A stretch of DNA of 64,000 nucleotides from Armatimonadota bacterium (GTDB taxonomy: Bacteria; Armatimonadota; DTGP01; JAKQQT01). Both the position numbers and the translations under genes were made by a program. The stretch covers positions 1-64,000 of the forward strand of contig DASXVS010000007.1 in NCBI GenBank assembly GCA_036504095.1, read 5' to 3'. Each line of letters starts with the position of its first letter. Within the stretch, counting starts at the first letter, position 1. The notes beneath the pieces were generated by a model. That model was given only the letters and a program-made list of their open reading frames with translations, had not been told where the DNA came from and searched no databases. Positions 50,149 to 58,905 of the stretch are shown here, piece by piece.

Positions 50149-50652
50149 ATGAACTGGACATGCCCGCAATGCGGTGAAACCAACCCGGACACGACGAAGC
50201 TGTGCGGCCTCTGCGGCGAGATGCGCCCCGCCGTGAAGGCCGAGCAGGTGGTCGTTCGAGCGATGGGGCCGTCACCATCGGCCACGCTGCCAACGGTAAC
50301 CCCCGGCTCCGACCGATGGGCTCCCCGTGACCCGGCGCGCCCATCCGAAGCGGAAAAACAGCGGCTCGCGGAGCAGGCCGCTCAGCAGATCATGGGCACG
50401 ACCGCTCCTGCAGGGCCCTCAACCGTTGGCTGTGGCAACCTGGCGATGTTCATCATGTTCCTGCCCTGGTCGCTGTTGGTGCTGCCGATGCCGGGCGGCC
50501 TTCGCAACAGGAACGTTGGAAGGATCCTGCTGGTGATCGGCGCGATGGCGGTGTTGGTGGGGATACTCTCGCTCATGGCAGTGGCGCCCCACGTCATGAA
50601 GCTCGCGCACGACATCTCAGCCGGCTATAACGTGCCGGACACCGGTAACTAG
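50149..50652 (+). CDS. RanBP2-type zinc-ribbon membrane protein
   Basis: A 167-residue protein. Residues 1-25 (MNWTCPQCGETNPDTTKLCG, then LCG) form a zinc finger of W-x-CxxC...CxxC type. A charged linker follows, and then two hydrophobic helices (LAMFIMFLPWSLLVLPMPGG and ILLVIGAMAVLVGILSLMAV). The N-terminal finger would be cytoplasmic. Function unknown; similar zinc-ribbon membrane proteins are common and poorly characterised. No Shine-Dalgarno is seen because the heptamer array occupies that place, so translation initiation is unusual or the start is leaderless-like. Confidence 0.75.
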   Translation: MNWTCPQCGETNPDTTKLCGLCGEMRPAVKAEQVVVRAMGPSPSATLPTVTPGSDRWAPRDPARPSEAEKQRLAEQAAQQIMGTTAPAGPSTVGCGNLAMFIMFLPWSLLVLPMPGGLRNRNVGRILLVIGAMAVLVGILSLMAVAPHVMKLAHDISAGYNVPDTGN

Positions 50653-50660
50653 AAGCTGGG

Positions 50661-50688
50661 CGTTCCTCGCCCATCGCTCATCGTTTCC
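50661..50688. repeat. Short heptamer run between convergent genes
   Basis: CGTTCCT, CGCCCAT, CGCTCAT, CGTTTCC: four 7-bp units using the same word (ATCGYTCATCG) as the array at 23050-23090. It starts eight bases after the zinc-ribbon stop and ends at the BMP gene. Confidence 0.65.
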
Positions 50689-50689
50689 T

Positions 50690-51682
50690 TCACGCGCTTT
50701 GCTTCACCGTCAGCGCGCCGGAGCGGATCTTCTTCTCCGCATCCTCCACCTTCTTCAGCACAGCCGGCGGTATCTTCGTTTTGAGGGCGGGGTTGAAGAT
50801 CACATCCACGTAGCCCTCCTTCATCCCCAGCGTGCGCATGATGCCCTGGAACCGGTTCGCTTTCACCTCCTGGGCCACGGCTTCGAAGGTCTTGCCGAGT
50901 TCCAGCACGGCGCTTGCCAGGCACACATCCGGCGCAACGGCAGTCTGGTCGGCGTTGCTGCCGAGCGCATACACCGTCTTTCCGGCCTTGTTGGCATCGC
51001 TCACCGCCTGGAACATGCCGATTCCCGCGGCGTCCGCGTTGTGGAAGATAACGTCCGCTCCCTGCCCGATGAGTGTCGCCGTCTGGCGGTTTGCGGCGCC
51101 GGTATCGGCCCACGAGTCCACATATGCGAACGTGACGGGTGTGCCGGGCCTAGCGCTGTCAACTCCGGCCTTCAGGCCGTTGAACGTGCTTTCCACCACC
51201 GAAATCTGTTTGCCGCCCACGCAGGCGATTCGTCCGGTCTTGCTCATGCCCGCGGCGAGCACTCCCAGGCAGTACGTCGCATCCTCAAGGCGGTAGGCCA
51301 GCGAAGTCACGTTCGGAGCGTTGACCCGGCCGGCGGTAATGACGAAGTGCGATTTGGGGAAGTCCTTCGCCACGCGCATCGCGGGTTCGCCGTATTCATT
51401 GCCGTGGCCAAGGATGATGTCGTAACCGCGGCTGGCGAAACCGCGCAGGGCGGCTTCTATCTCGCCTTCGGATTTCACTTCCTGCTCGGAGACTTCGGCC
51501 CCGGTATCCTTCTTCAGTTGTTGTGCGGCATCGTGCGCCAGTCCGTTCCAACCGTGATCGCTCACAGGTCCCGAGGTCACCAGGGCCACCTTGAGGGCAC
51601 CCGGCGCGGAAGTAGGCGGCGTCTGCTTCGTGCATCCTGCCAGGAGCGCGGCCGAACCTAATATCAGAAGGAATCGCTTCAT
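50690..51682 (-). CDS. BMP-family ABC transporter substrate-binding lipoprotein
   Basis: A 330-residue lipoprotein: MKRFLLILGSAALLAGCTKQ has a clear lipobox (LLAGC). The body is a type I periplasmic-binding fold of the basic membrane protein group (KVALVTSGPVSDHGWNGLAH, GNEYGEPAMRVAKDFPKSHF), which binds purine nucleosides or similar ligands for RbsA-type ABC importers. No transporter genes adjoin it; the only RbsA-type ATPase in the window is at 34803. ATG at 51682 chosen for spacing to GAGGA; two further start codons lie just upstream. Confidence 0.92.
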   Translation of the reverse strand: MKRFLLILGSAALLAGCTKQTPPTSAPGALKVALVTSGPVSDHGWNGLAHDAAQQLKKDTGAEVSEQEVKSEGEIEAALRGFASRGYDIILGHGNEYGEPAMRVAKDFPKSHFVITAGRVNAPNVTSLAYRLEDATYCLGVLAAGMSKTGRIACVGGKQISVVESTFNGLKAGVDSARPGTPVTFAYVDSWADTGAANRQTATLIGQGADVIFHNADAAGIGMFQAVSDANKAGKTVYALGSNADQTAVAPDVCLASAVLELGKTFEAVAQEVKANRFQGIMRTLGMKEGYVDVIFNPALKTKIPPAVLKKVEDAEKKIRSGALTVKQSA

Positions 51683-51692
51683 CATCACATCC

Positions 51693-52700
51693 TCAAATCT
51701 CGACGCTTACCGACCGCGTCGGGCTGTTGATCTCGCTGCTGTGGCCCGGGAACACAAGCGCCTTCGGATCAAGCGTGTTCTTGGCGAAATTGACGGCTAT
51801 CGCCGCCTCGCCCACACCCGTGGCTATCAGCTTGATCTTGCCCTCGTGCCACACAACATCCCCGGCCGCGAAGACGCGTGCGATGGTCGTCTGCATGTGT
51901 TCGTCCACCACAACACTGTTTCTGGAAATCTCCAGGCCCCAGGACTTGATAGGGCCCAGATCCGCGGAGAAGCCCAGGAAAAGCAACACGGCGTCGCATC
52001 CAATCGTTTCCTCCCCGAGGTTTCTGTTGTGCGCAAGCGTGACCGCTTCAACCCTGTCCACGCCGTGTACTTCCTTGACCTCGCGGAACAGCTTGAATGT
52101 GATCCTGGGGTTCCGGGTGCACGCGACGACGGACTCCTCATGCGCCCGGAACGCATCTCGCCGATGGACGAGGATCACCTCGGCGGCATTCCCGGCGAGG
52201 TTGAGCGCCCAGTCGATCGCCGAATCGCCACCTCCAACCACCACAACGCGCTTGCCGTCGTAGACCGATTTGTCATTTACGTAATGCTCAATGCCTTTGC
52301 CGGTCAGCTCGCGGACGCCCGGAACGTCCAGAGTTTTCGGCTCGAATGCGCCGACGCCGGCGGTGATCAGCGCCACGCGCGCGTGGTGAACCGCCTTGTT
52401 GGTTGTGAGCGTCACCTTCTCGCCATCGGAGCACAGCCCGGTCACTGTTTCCTCCAACCGGACCGTTGGCTCGTACTGCATCGCCTGTTCGATCATATTG
52501 GCCGCGAGGTCCCGGGCCAGCACCTTTGGGAAGCCCGGCATATCGTAGATGAACTTCTCGGGGTAGAGCGTTGCCAGTTGCCCGCCCAGTGTGGGCAGCG
52601 AATCAAGAATCAGCACGCGCATACCCCGCAGGCCCGCGTAATATGCCGCGAAGAGGCCCCCGGGGCCCCCGCCGATGATTGCGATGTCATAAAGGTCCAA
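51693..52700 (-). CDS. Ferredoxin-NADP+ reductase, thioredoxin-reductase-like (type 2)
   Basis: A 335-residue flavoprotein starting at TTG (GGGAGA eight bases upstream): LDLYDIAIIGGGPGGLFAAY is the FAD GxGxxG motif and VVVVGGGDSAIDWALNLAGN the NAD(P) motif. The GD motif is in RVFAAGDVVW. The CxxC pair of thioredoxin reductase is absent at the expected place (CTRNPRIT instead), so this is the YumC-like type 2 ferredoxin/flavodoxin reductase, which exchanges electrons between NADPH and ferredoxin. This may connect to the ferredoxin-dependent HdrABC complex. Confidence 0.9.
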   Translation of the reverse strand: MDLYDIAIIGGGPGGLFAAYYAGLRGMRVLILDSLPTLGGQLATLYPEKFIYDMPGFPKVLARDLAANMIEQAMQYEPTVRLEETVTGLCSDGEKVTLTTNKAVHHARVALITAGVGAFEPKTLDVPGVRELTGKGIEHYVNDKSVYDGKRVVVVGGGDSAIDWALNLAGNAAEVILVHRRDAFRAHEESVVACTRNPRITFKLFREVKEVHGVDRVEAVTLAHNRNLGEETIGCDAVLLFLGFSADLGPIKSWGLEISRNSVVVDEHMQTTIARVFAAGDVVWHEGKIKLIATGVGEAAIAVNFAKNTLDPKALVFPGHSSEINSPTRSVSVEI

Positions 52701-52911
52701 TGTAAATATCTCCCGGCGTTCATTATACCCGGTTGAGAGGCATGAGGCAGGGTGAAACGGCGGGACGCAGGCCGCACCGTGGTGGCCCCCCAAACTCCCA
52801 ACTCCGAATGCACGGCTAGACAGCGAAGCGCGGCCCGCAGACACAATGCAGTGTGCGGACGGCAGCGGCCTTCCGCCGCGAGTTCATCGTTTGTCCTGCA
52901 AGGAGATAACC

Positions 52912-53538
52912 GTGTCGAAACTGCTTTTGCTCGGCGGATTGACCACCGCTTACCACTATTTCGGCGAGTTGGCGCCGGTCATTACACGTACCATTGCCCC
53001 CGCCGGTTTCGAGGTCATCTGCTCGGAAGACCTGTCCGTGCTCAGCGAGGCCAACCTTAAGAACTACGCCGGCGTGGTCAACTACACCACGAACCGTGAC
53101 CTCTCCGATGAGCAATGGGCCGCCCTCAAGGGCTTCATCCTCGGCGGGGGTGGCTATATCGGCATCCACAATGCCACGGACACGTTCAAGAACCAGCCCG
53201 AAGCCATCAAAATGATCGGCGGCATCTTTGTAACCCACCCGGCACAGCTGGATGTTCCCGTGGAGATTGCGGCCCTGCACCCTGTGACCGAGGGCGTCGA
53301 ACCGTTCACCGTTCACGACGAGCTCTATATCATGGAGCACCACCCGGACACGTATACCCTGCTGGCCAGGACACCGGCCGAAGGGAGCCAGCCGATCGCA
53401 TGGGTGCGTGAAGAGGGCGGAGGCCGGGTCTTCTATCTGGCGCTGGGGCATAACACCCAGGTGTATGAAAACCCAAACTACGCAAAACTGCTGCAACGCG
53501 GCGTCCAGTGGGCCACCCGCTCCGCCGTGACGGCCTGA
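52912..53538 (+). CDS. ThuA-like domain protein
   Basis: A 208-residue protein starting at GTG (AAGGAGAT upstream): SKLLLLGGLTTAYHYFGELA, then GGGGYIGIHNATDTFKN, then HPVTEGVEPFTVHDELYIM and GRVFYLALGHNTQVYENP, the class-I-glutamine-amidotransferase-like fold of ThuA. Rhizobial ThuA works in trehalose catabolism; many bacterial members sit in uncharacterised sugar loci. Short intergenic leader. Catalytic residues are not settled for the family. The next gene, prolyl oligopeptidase, follows after 68 bp on the same strand. Confidence 0.9.
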   Translation: MSKLLLLGGLTTAYHYFGELAPVITRTIAPAGFEVICSEDLSVLSEANLKNYAGVVNYTTNRDLSDEQWAALKGFILGGGGYIGIHNATDTFKNQPEAIKMIGGIFVTHPAQLDVPVEIAALHPVTEGVEPFTVHDELYIMEHHPDTYTLLARTPAEGSQPIAWVREEGGGRVFYLALGHNTQVYENPNYAKLLQRGVQWATRSAVTA

Positions 53539-53606
53539 ACCCGCGTATTCCGGATCCGTATGCTGTCACCGCGCGCGCAATGGGTGCCGCGCGGAAGGAG
53601 GCCCGA

Positions 53607-55739
53607 ATGGTGCATCGTCTCTTGTGTGCCGCCGCGCTGAGTGCGGCATCTACGGTCGTGGCGGCCCCGCCCGCGCTGCCTCCCACCCCGAAGAAACCGG
53701 TTGCCGACGTCTACCACGGGGTCTCGGTGACGGACGACTACCGCTGGCTGGAGGACGGCAACGATCCGGCGGTGCGCAAGTGGAGCGATGCGCAGAACAA
53801 GCGCACGCACGCCATCCTGGACGCCCAGCCACAGCGAAGCCCAATCGCGAAGCGGCTGCGCGCGCTCTATGCCGGCAAATCGGTCAGTTACTACGATCTC
53901 CAGTTGCGGGGCGGCACGCTCTTCGCCATCAAGAGCCAGCCGCCGAAACAGCAGCCGTTCCTTGTGGCCCTGAAGTCCACGGAGGAGACCAGGTCGGAGC
54001 GCATCGTGCTCGATCCCAATTACCTGGACGCCTCCGGTGATACGACGATCGATTTTTACGCTCCGTCGATGGATGGGACCAGGGTCGCGGTCTGCCTCTC
54101 GAAAAATGGCAGCGAGGACGGCAGCGTCCATGTGTACGACACCAGGTCCGGCAAGGCGCTTGAGGACATCGTGCCGGGCGTCAACTACCCCACGGCCGGC
54201 GGCAGCGTGGCATGGCGCGGCGATGGCGCCGGCTTCTTCTACACGCGCTACCCCAAGGGCGAAGAACGCGCGCCGGAGGACTTGCATTTCTACCAGGAGG
54301 TCTTCTTCCACAAGCTGGGACGCCCGCTCTCCGAAGACGCCTATGTGCTGGGCGGTGATTTTCCGCGCATCGCGGAGACGGATTTGGAGACATCGGACGA
54401 CGGCAGATTCGTCCTGGCCACGGTCTCCAATGGCGACGGCGGCGAATACGCCCACTACGTCCTGCAGCCCTCCGGCTGGTGGGCGCAGGTGACGACCTTC
54501 GCCGATAAGATCACAAGCGCCGCCTTCGGGCCGAACGACACGCTCTATCTCCTCTCCCATCAGGGTGCACCGAGGGGCAAGGTTCTGCGCGTTCCGCTGA
54601 TCGAACCGAAACTCTCGGAGGCAGTGCTGGTGATCCCGCAGAGCGATGCGGTTGTCCGCCAGGTGATCCCCGCGGCGGACCATCTCTATGTTGTGGACGT
54701 CATCGGCGGGCCGTCGCGCATCCGGGTCTGCGATCCTGCCGGCAAGCAGACCGCGATTGTGCCGATCCCCCCCGTGAGCGCGGTTGGCGGGGCTCTCCGG
54801 GTGGGCGACGCTCTTGTGTATAACGTTTCCTCCTTTACGCTGCCCGGCGCGTGGTACCGCTACGATCCCGCATCCGGGAAGTCCACGCGAACGGCGTTGT
54901 TCCGCACGTCGCCCGCCGATTTTGCGGACGCGGAGGTTGTCCGCGCCACCGCTGTGAGCAAGGACGGCACGAAGGTCCCATTGAGCATTCTGATGCGGAA
55001 GGGAACGGTACTCGATGGGAAGAACCCGCTCTTACTCACCGGTTACGGGGGCTATGGCATCGTGGAGTCGCCCGGTTTCAACGCGGGCCTGCGGCTGTGG
55101 CTCGATGCGGGCGGCATTTATGCCTCGGGGAACATCCGCGGCGGCGGCGAGTTTGGCGAAGACTGGCACCTGCAGGGCAACCTTACGAAGAAGCAGAACG
55201 TCTTCGACGACTTCACGGGGTGCGCCCAATACCTGGTGAAGGCCGGATACACGAGCGCGGACAAACTGGCGATCCAGGGGGGCAGCAACGGCGGCCTCCT
55301 TATGGGCGCCGTGCTGACGCAGCATCCCGGCCTCTTCAAGGCTGTCGTGAGCCAGGTGGGCGACTACGACATGCTTCGCGAAGAATTGACCGACAACGGC
55401 CAGTTCAACGTCACGGAATTTGGCAGCGTGAAAGATCCGGAACAGTTCAAGGCGCTTTATGCCTACTCGCCGTACCACCACGTGAAGGACGGCACGCAGT
55501 ACCCGGCAGTGTTGTTTACCGCCGGTGATAACGACGGCCGCGTTGCCCCGTGGAACAGCCGAAAGATGACAGCGCGTCTCCAGGCCAGCGGCACGAAGCG
55601 CCCGGTGCTGCTGCGGACCAGCGCCAAATCTGGCCACGGCATCGGCGATTCCCTGGATGAAAGCATCGCCGAAGACGCGGACATCTACGCGTTCCTCTTC
55701 TGGCAGTTGGGAATGACACTCCCGCCGGCCAAAAAGTGA
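53607..55739 (+). CDS. Secreted prolyl oligopeptidase (S9A)
   Basis: A 710-residue protein starting MVHRLLCAAALSAASTVVAA (signal peptide; GGAAGGAGG upstream). The N-terminal propeller opens with VYHGVSVTDDYRWLEDGNDP, typical of S9A. The C-terminal hydrolase has the nucleophile in IQGGSNGGLLMGA, Asp in TAGDNDGRVAPWNSRKM and His in KSGHGIGDS, in correct order. It cleaves peptides after proline. Unlike cytoplasmic relatives it is exported. Immediately after its stop begins a heptamer array. Full family length (about 690-730). Confidence 0.95.
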   Translation: MVHRLLCAAALSAASTVVAAPPALPPTPKKPVADVYHGVSVTDDYRWLEDGNDPAVRKWSDAQNKRTHAILDAQPQRSPIAKRLRALYAGKSVSYYDLQLRGGTLFAIKSQPPKQQPFLVALKSTEETRSERIVLDPNYLDASGDTTIDFYAPSMDGTRVAVCLSKNGSEDGSVHVYDTRSGKALEDIVPGVNYPTAGGSVAWRGDGAGFFYTRYPKGEERAPEDLHFYQEVFFHKLGRPLSEDAYVLGGDFPRIAETDLETSDDGRFVLATVSNGDGGEYAHYVLQPSGWWAQVTTFADKITSAAFGPNDTLYLLSHQGAPRGKVLRVPLIEPKLSEAVLVIPQSDAVVRQVIPAADHLYVVDVIGGPSRIRVCDPAGKQTAIVPIPPVSAVGGALRVGDALVYNVSSFTLPGAWYRYDPASGKSTRTALFRTSPADFADAEVVRATAVSKDGTKVPLSILMRKGTVLDGKNPLLLTGYGGYGIVESPGFNAGLRLWLDAGGIYASGNIRGGGEFGEDWHLQGNLTKKQNVFDDFTGCAQYLVKAGYTSADKLAIQGGSNGGLLMGAVLTQHPGLFKAVVSQVGDYDMLREELTDNGQFNVTEFGSVKDPEQFKALYAYSPYHHVKDGTQYPAVLFTAGDNDGRVAPWNSRKMTARLQASGTKRPVLLRTSAKSGHGIGDSLDESIAEDADIYAFLFWQLGMTLPPAKK

Positions 55740-55783
55740 TTCCGGGTTTCGAGTTCCGGGGGCGGAAATTCGGAACCCGGAAC
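55740..55783 (+). repeat. Heptamer array with hairpin after prolyl oligopeptidase
   Basis: From the first base after the stop: TTCCGGG, TTTCGAG, TTCCGGG, GGCGGAA, ATTCGGA, ACCCGGA. The two halves pair over about 17 bp with few mismatches. Confidence 0.8.
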
Positions 55784-55872
55784 GTTGTCCGTTGCCACTC
55801 GTCTTCACAAGGGAGCATCGTTGCCCATCGGGAGCCCCACGGGCAGCCAAAACGTCGAAGAGGAGAACCGCT

Positions 55873-58689
55873 GTGCGCAGAACCTCCAGAGCCCTCGCCG
55901 GACTCGCCGGTATTCTGATCGTCGGCCCCGCCGGCGCTGCCACCGTTTACGTCAACCGCGATGCGCCAGGCGTCATCCAGGACGGCGCAACCTGGCAGAC
56001 CGCTTTCATCACCATCCAGCCCGCCCTGGACGCGGCCAAGCCGGGCGACGAAGTCTGGGTAACCGGCAACCGGTATGCCGGAGGCCTCACGCTCCGCACC
56101 CCGCATGTGGCTTTGTATGGCGGCTTCTCCGCCGGTGACACGAACAAAGACCGGCTGAACCCCTCATTCCAAACGCGAATCCTGCCACTCAACGCCGATC
56201 CGCTGGTAACCATCACACCGGAAGCGCTCGGCGCCGTCTGGGACAACTTCGATCTGGCACGCGGCGAAGACAGCATGTGGGCGCACTGGGCTACCATCCC
56301 TGGCCCCGGAATTATCATCCAGGCGGCCGATTGCACAATCAGACGTGACACGATCCATGGCTGCGGCGCCATCAATGCCGAATCCGGAGGCGTCTCTTGC
56401 ATGGCAGGTTCCTCGGCGACGTTCGCGGAATGCATCATCTGCAACAACACGGCGAGGGACGGCGGCGGCATCGTCGCGAAGGGCGCCGTGCTGACCGTCG
56501 TCAACAGCACCGTGCGGGAAAACGACGCGATGGCTTCCAGCACGAACGCGCCCGAGTACATCTGGGATGGCCGAGGCGGGGGAATCGCGGTACTGGGCGG
56601 GTCGGCCAACATCGTCCACACAACGATTACCGGAAACGTCTCCCGGCACGGGGGCGGATTGTGGGCCGATGGCGCCGCCGTTTCCTTCGCGCGCAACTGG
56701 GTGGAGGACAACGCCGCCCTTCGCGAATCGCCCAGCAATATGGGGATGGTCGTTCAGGTCTCCGGTGGCGGTGTCGGGCTGAGTAACTGCACCGCGGACG
56801 TCCGGAACAACGTGTTCGCACTGAACATGGTCTATGGCGACGCCCTGCCCGGCATCTTCAGCGTTGCCGAGGTGCAGGGGGGCGGACTTGCTTTCATCGG
56901 CGGAAGCGGGAGCGTCGTCAACAATACGTTCGTCGGCAACCTGGCCAGCGCTATTGGGCTGCAGTTCAGCGGTAATGGATCCACGTGTATGGGTGGCGGA
57001 GCCTCGATATGGGCGACCGCGAACGTGGCCAACAACATCTTCTCTGACAACCGAGCCACGCTTGAGCCTGACTCCACGGCGTACGGTAACGCGCTGGCAT
57101 CAAACGGAACCGTTCAGGCGTTCAACCTGTATGATACGAATGTCGTGTCGGACCCTTCGCCCAGCCCGTTCGAACACGGCTCCATAGAAGCGAACCCGAT
57201 GTTCCAGGCGGGGTCGCCCCGGTATAAGCCCATCACCACATCTCCGGCAGTGGACGGTGGGGAGGCGAGCTTCGTGCACCCCGGTGAGGTAGATATTACC
57301 GGCGCGTCCCGTATTCAGGGCCTGCGTGTGGACATGGGGGCCTACGAGGCGGCCACGCCGCCTGGTCCCAGCCGTGTTTACGTTTCTCCGTCCGGCAGCG
57401 ACGCTAACGATGGGACCACTTGGGCGACCGCCAAACAGTCCATCAGGGCTGCGTTGAGGGCCGTCGCGATGGACGGCGCCGTGTGGGTGCGTGAAGGTGT
57501 GTATCAGGCAGGCTTAGACATACCCAGCCACGTGTCGTTGTACGGCGGCTTTCAGGGCGCCGAAGACCGGTTGGAACAGCGGGACTACTTCCACCACGCC
57601 TCCGTCATCGCGGGAGATGGCGGAGGAACGCTTATCTCCATCTCCAGCACCGCGCAGACCGTCCGAGTGGACGGGTTTACGATCCGCGGCGGAGGCGCAA
57701 CGGGTGACATGGGTGCTTACAGTGCTAGCGGAATCACCAGTGCCGGGAAGGACGTGGTTATCGTCAACAACACCGTCTCGGATATCGCCGCCAGCTACTA
57801 CGAGGACAACCCATCGGCATGGGCAAGCGGTATCAACGCAGGCGGCGGTCCAGTGACGATCGCGAACAACTCCGTCCGGAACGTCAGCGCCACGGCCATC
57901 CAGGGAATGACGTATCCGCAGTTTTCCAACTACGCCTCCGCCTATGCGGTCGGCATCACCGTGGGCGGAGGAGACGTGACCGTTGCCAACAACGTCGTCG
58001 CGGGAGTCACCGCCAGGGTTGGCGGCGCCCCTTCCAATTTCGGGGTCGAGGCGGACGGTATCGCCGGTGGCAACATAGCGGGACGGATCGTGAATAACAC
58101 AATCGTGAACAGCCATGGATCAGCTGTCTTCTTCAGCTACCCGGCTCCGGACGCGTACGGCTATGGCATCTCTCTCGGAGGAAACACCACGGGTCTCACG
58201 GTGGCGAACAATGTCATCGCTTACAACTCAACTGGCGTGAGCGCCTCATCAACCGATGCATTCAGTCACAATTGTTTCTACGGCAACATCTATGGCAGTG
58301 CCACCGGAGGCGCGGATCCCATAGGCGTCAACGGCAATATCCTCGCCGATCCGCTGTTTGCGAGCCTGGGAGCCGGCGACTATCACCTGCAGCTTCTATC
58401 GCCGTGTGTGGACGCGGGCGATAACGCAGCCGTCTGGGGCGACACGGACCTGGACGGGCGCACTCGCGTCATCGCCGGCACGGTCGACATCGGAGCGTAC
58501 GAGACAACGTACGCAGCGGCATACACCATTGCGGACGCAGCCAGCGCGCTGCGCATTGCGGCCGGCTTAAGTGCGCCGAGTCCGGCGCTCGTGGGGCGTC
58601 TAAACGTAGCGGGGGATAACAGCCGCGTGGATGTGGCTGACGCCGTGCTGCTGGCGCGAAAGGCCGTCGGCAAAGACCGAAACCCGTAA
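55873..58689 (+). CDS. Secreted right-handed beta-helix protein with intact C-terminal dockerin-like module
   Basis: A 938-residue protein starting at GTG (RRTSRALAGLAGILIVGPAG; AGAGGAGA upstream), with a signal peptide. Like its paralogue at 37475 it has two halves, each opening with a DUF1565-like block (DGATWQTAFITIQPAL ... VALYGGFSAGDT and DGTTWATAKQSIRAAL ... VSLYGGFQGAED) and continuing with beta-helix rungs containing NNT and GGG motifs. Such proteins often bind or cleave acidic polysaccharides. The end is the shared module (DAASALRIAAG, DAVLLARKAVG, GKDRNP). It shows how the frameshifted paralogue should end. A long heptamer array follows. Confidence 0.88.
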   Translation: MRRTSRALAGLAGILIVGPAGAATVYVNRDAPGVIQDGATWQTAFITIQPALDAAKPGDEVWVTGNRYAGGLTLRTPHVALYGGFSAGDTNKDRLNPSFQTRILPLNADPLVTITPEALGAVWDNFDLARGEDSMWAHWATIPGPGIIIQAADCTIRRDTIHGCGAINAESGGVSCMAGSSATFAECIICNNTARDGGGIVAKGAVLTVVNSTVRENDAMASSTNAPEYIWDGRGGGIAVLGGSANIVHTTITGNVSRHGGGLWADGAAVSFARNWVEDNAALRESPSNMGMVVQVSGGGVGLSNCTADVRNNVFALNMVYGDALPGIFSVAEVQGGGLAFIGGSGSVVNNTFVGNLASAIGLQFSGNGSTCMGGGASIWATANVANNIFSDNRATLEPDSTAYGNALASNGTVQAFNLYDTNVVSDPSPSPFEHGSIEANPMFQAGSPRYKPITTSPAVDGGEASFVHPGEVDITGASRIQGLRVDMGAYEAATPPGPSRVYVSPSGSDANDGTTWATAKQSIRAALRAVAMDGAVWVREGVYQAGLDIPSHVSLYGGFQGAEDRLEQRDYFHHASVIAGDGGGTLISISSTAQTVRVDGFTIRGGGATGDMGAYSASGITSAGKDVVIVNNTVSDIAASYYEDNPSAWASGINAGGGPVTIANNSVRNVSATAIQGMTYPQFSNYASAYAVGITVGGGDVTVANNVVAGVTARVGGAPSNFGVEADGIAGGNIAGRIVNNTIVNSHGSAVFFSYPAPDAYGYGISLGGNTTGLTVANNVIAYNSTGVSASSTDAFSHNCFYGNIYGSATGGADPIGVNGNILADPLFASLGAGDYHLQLLSPCVDAGDNAAVWGDTDLDGRTRVIAGTVDIGAYETTYAAAYTIADAASALRIAAGLSAPSPALVGRLNVAGDNSRVDVADAVLLARKAVGKDRNP

Positions 58690-58695
58690 TGCGCG

Positions 58696-58779
58696 GGGTT
58701 CGAGCCCCGAGTGTCCCAACTCGGAACCCGGGAACCGGAACTCGGAACTCGGAACTCGGAGCCCGGAACTCGGACCTCG
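58696..58779. repeat. Twelve consecutive heptamers between convergent genes
   Basis: GGGTTCG, AGCCCCG, AGTGTCC, CAACTCG, GAACCCG, GGAACCG, GAACTCG three times, GAGCCCG, GAACTCG, GACCTCG, all in one register, seven bases after the beta-helix stop. The left part is partly complementary to the right part. The longest array in the window. Confidence 0.88.
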
Positions 58780-58905
58780 GTGATTCCTTCCGGCAGTTGG
58801 GGAACGCATTCTCAAGCCCGAGGCACAGAAAAAGGGGCGCGTTGAGACACGACCCGACACACGGATTCGTGGTGTACACCCAACCGACGCCCCTGTTCAT
58901 CTGAT

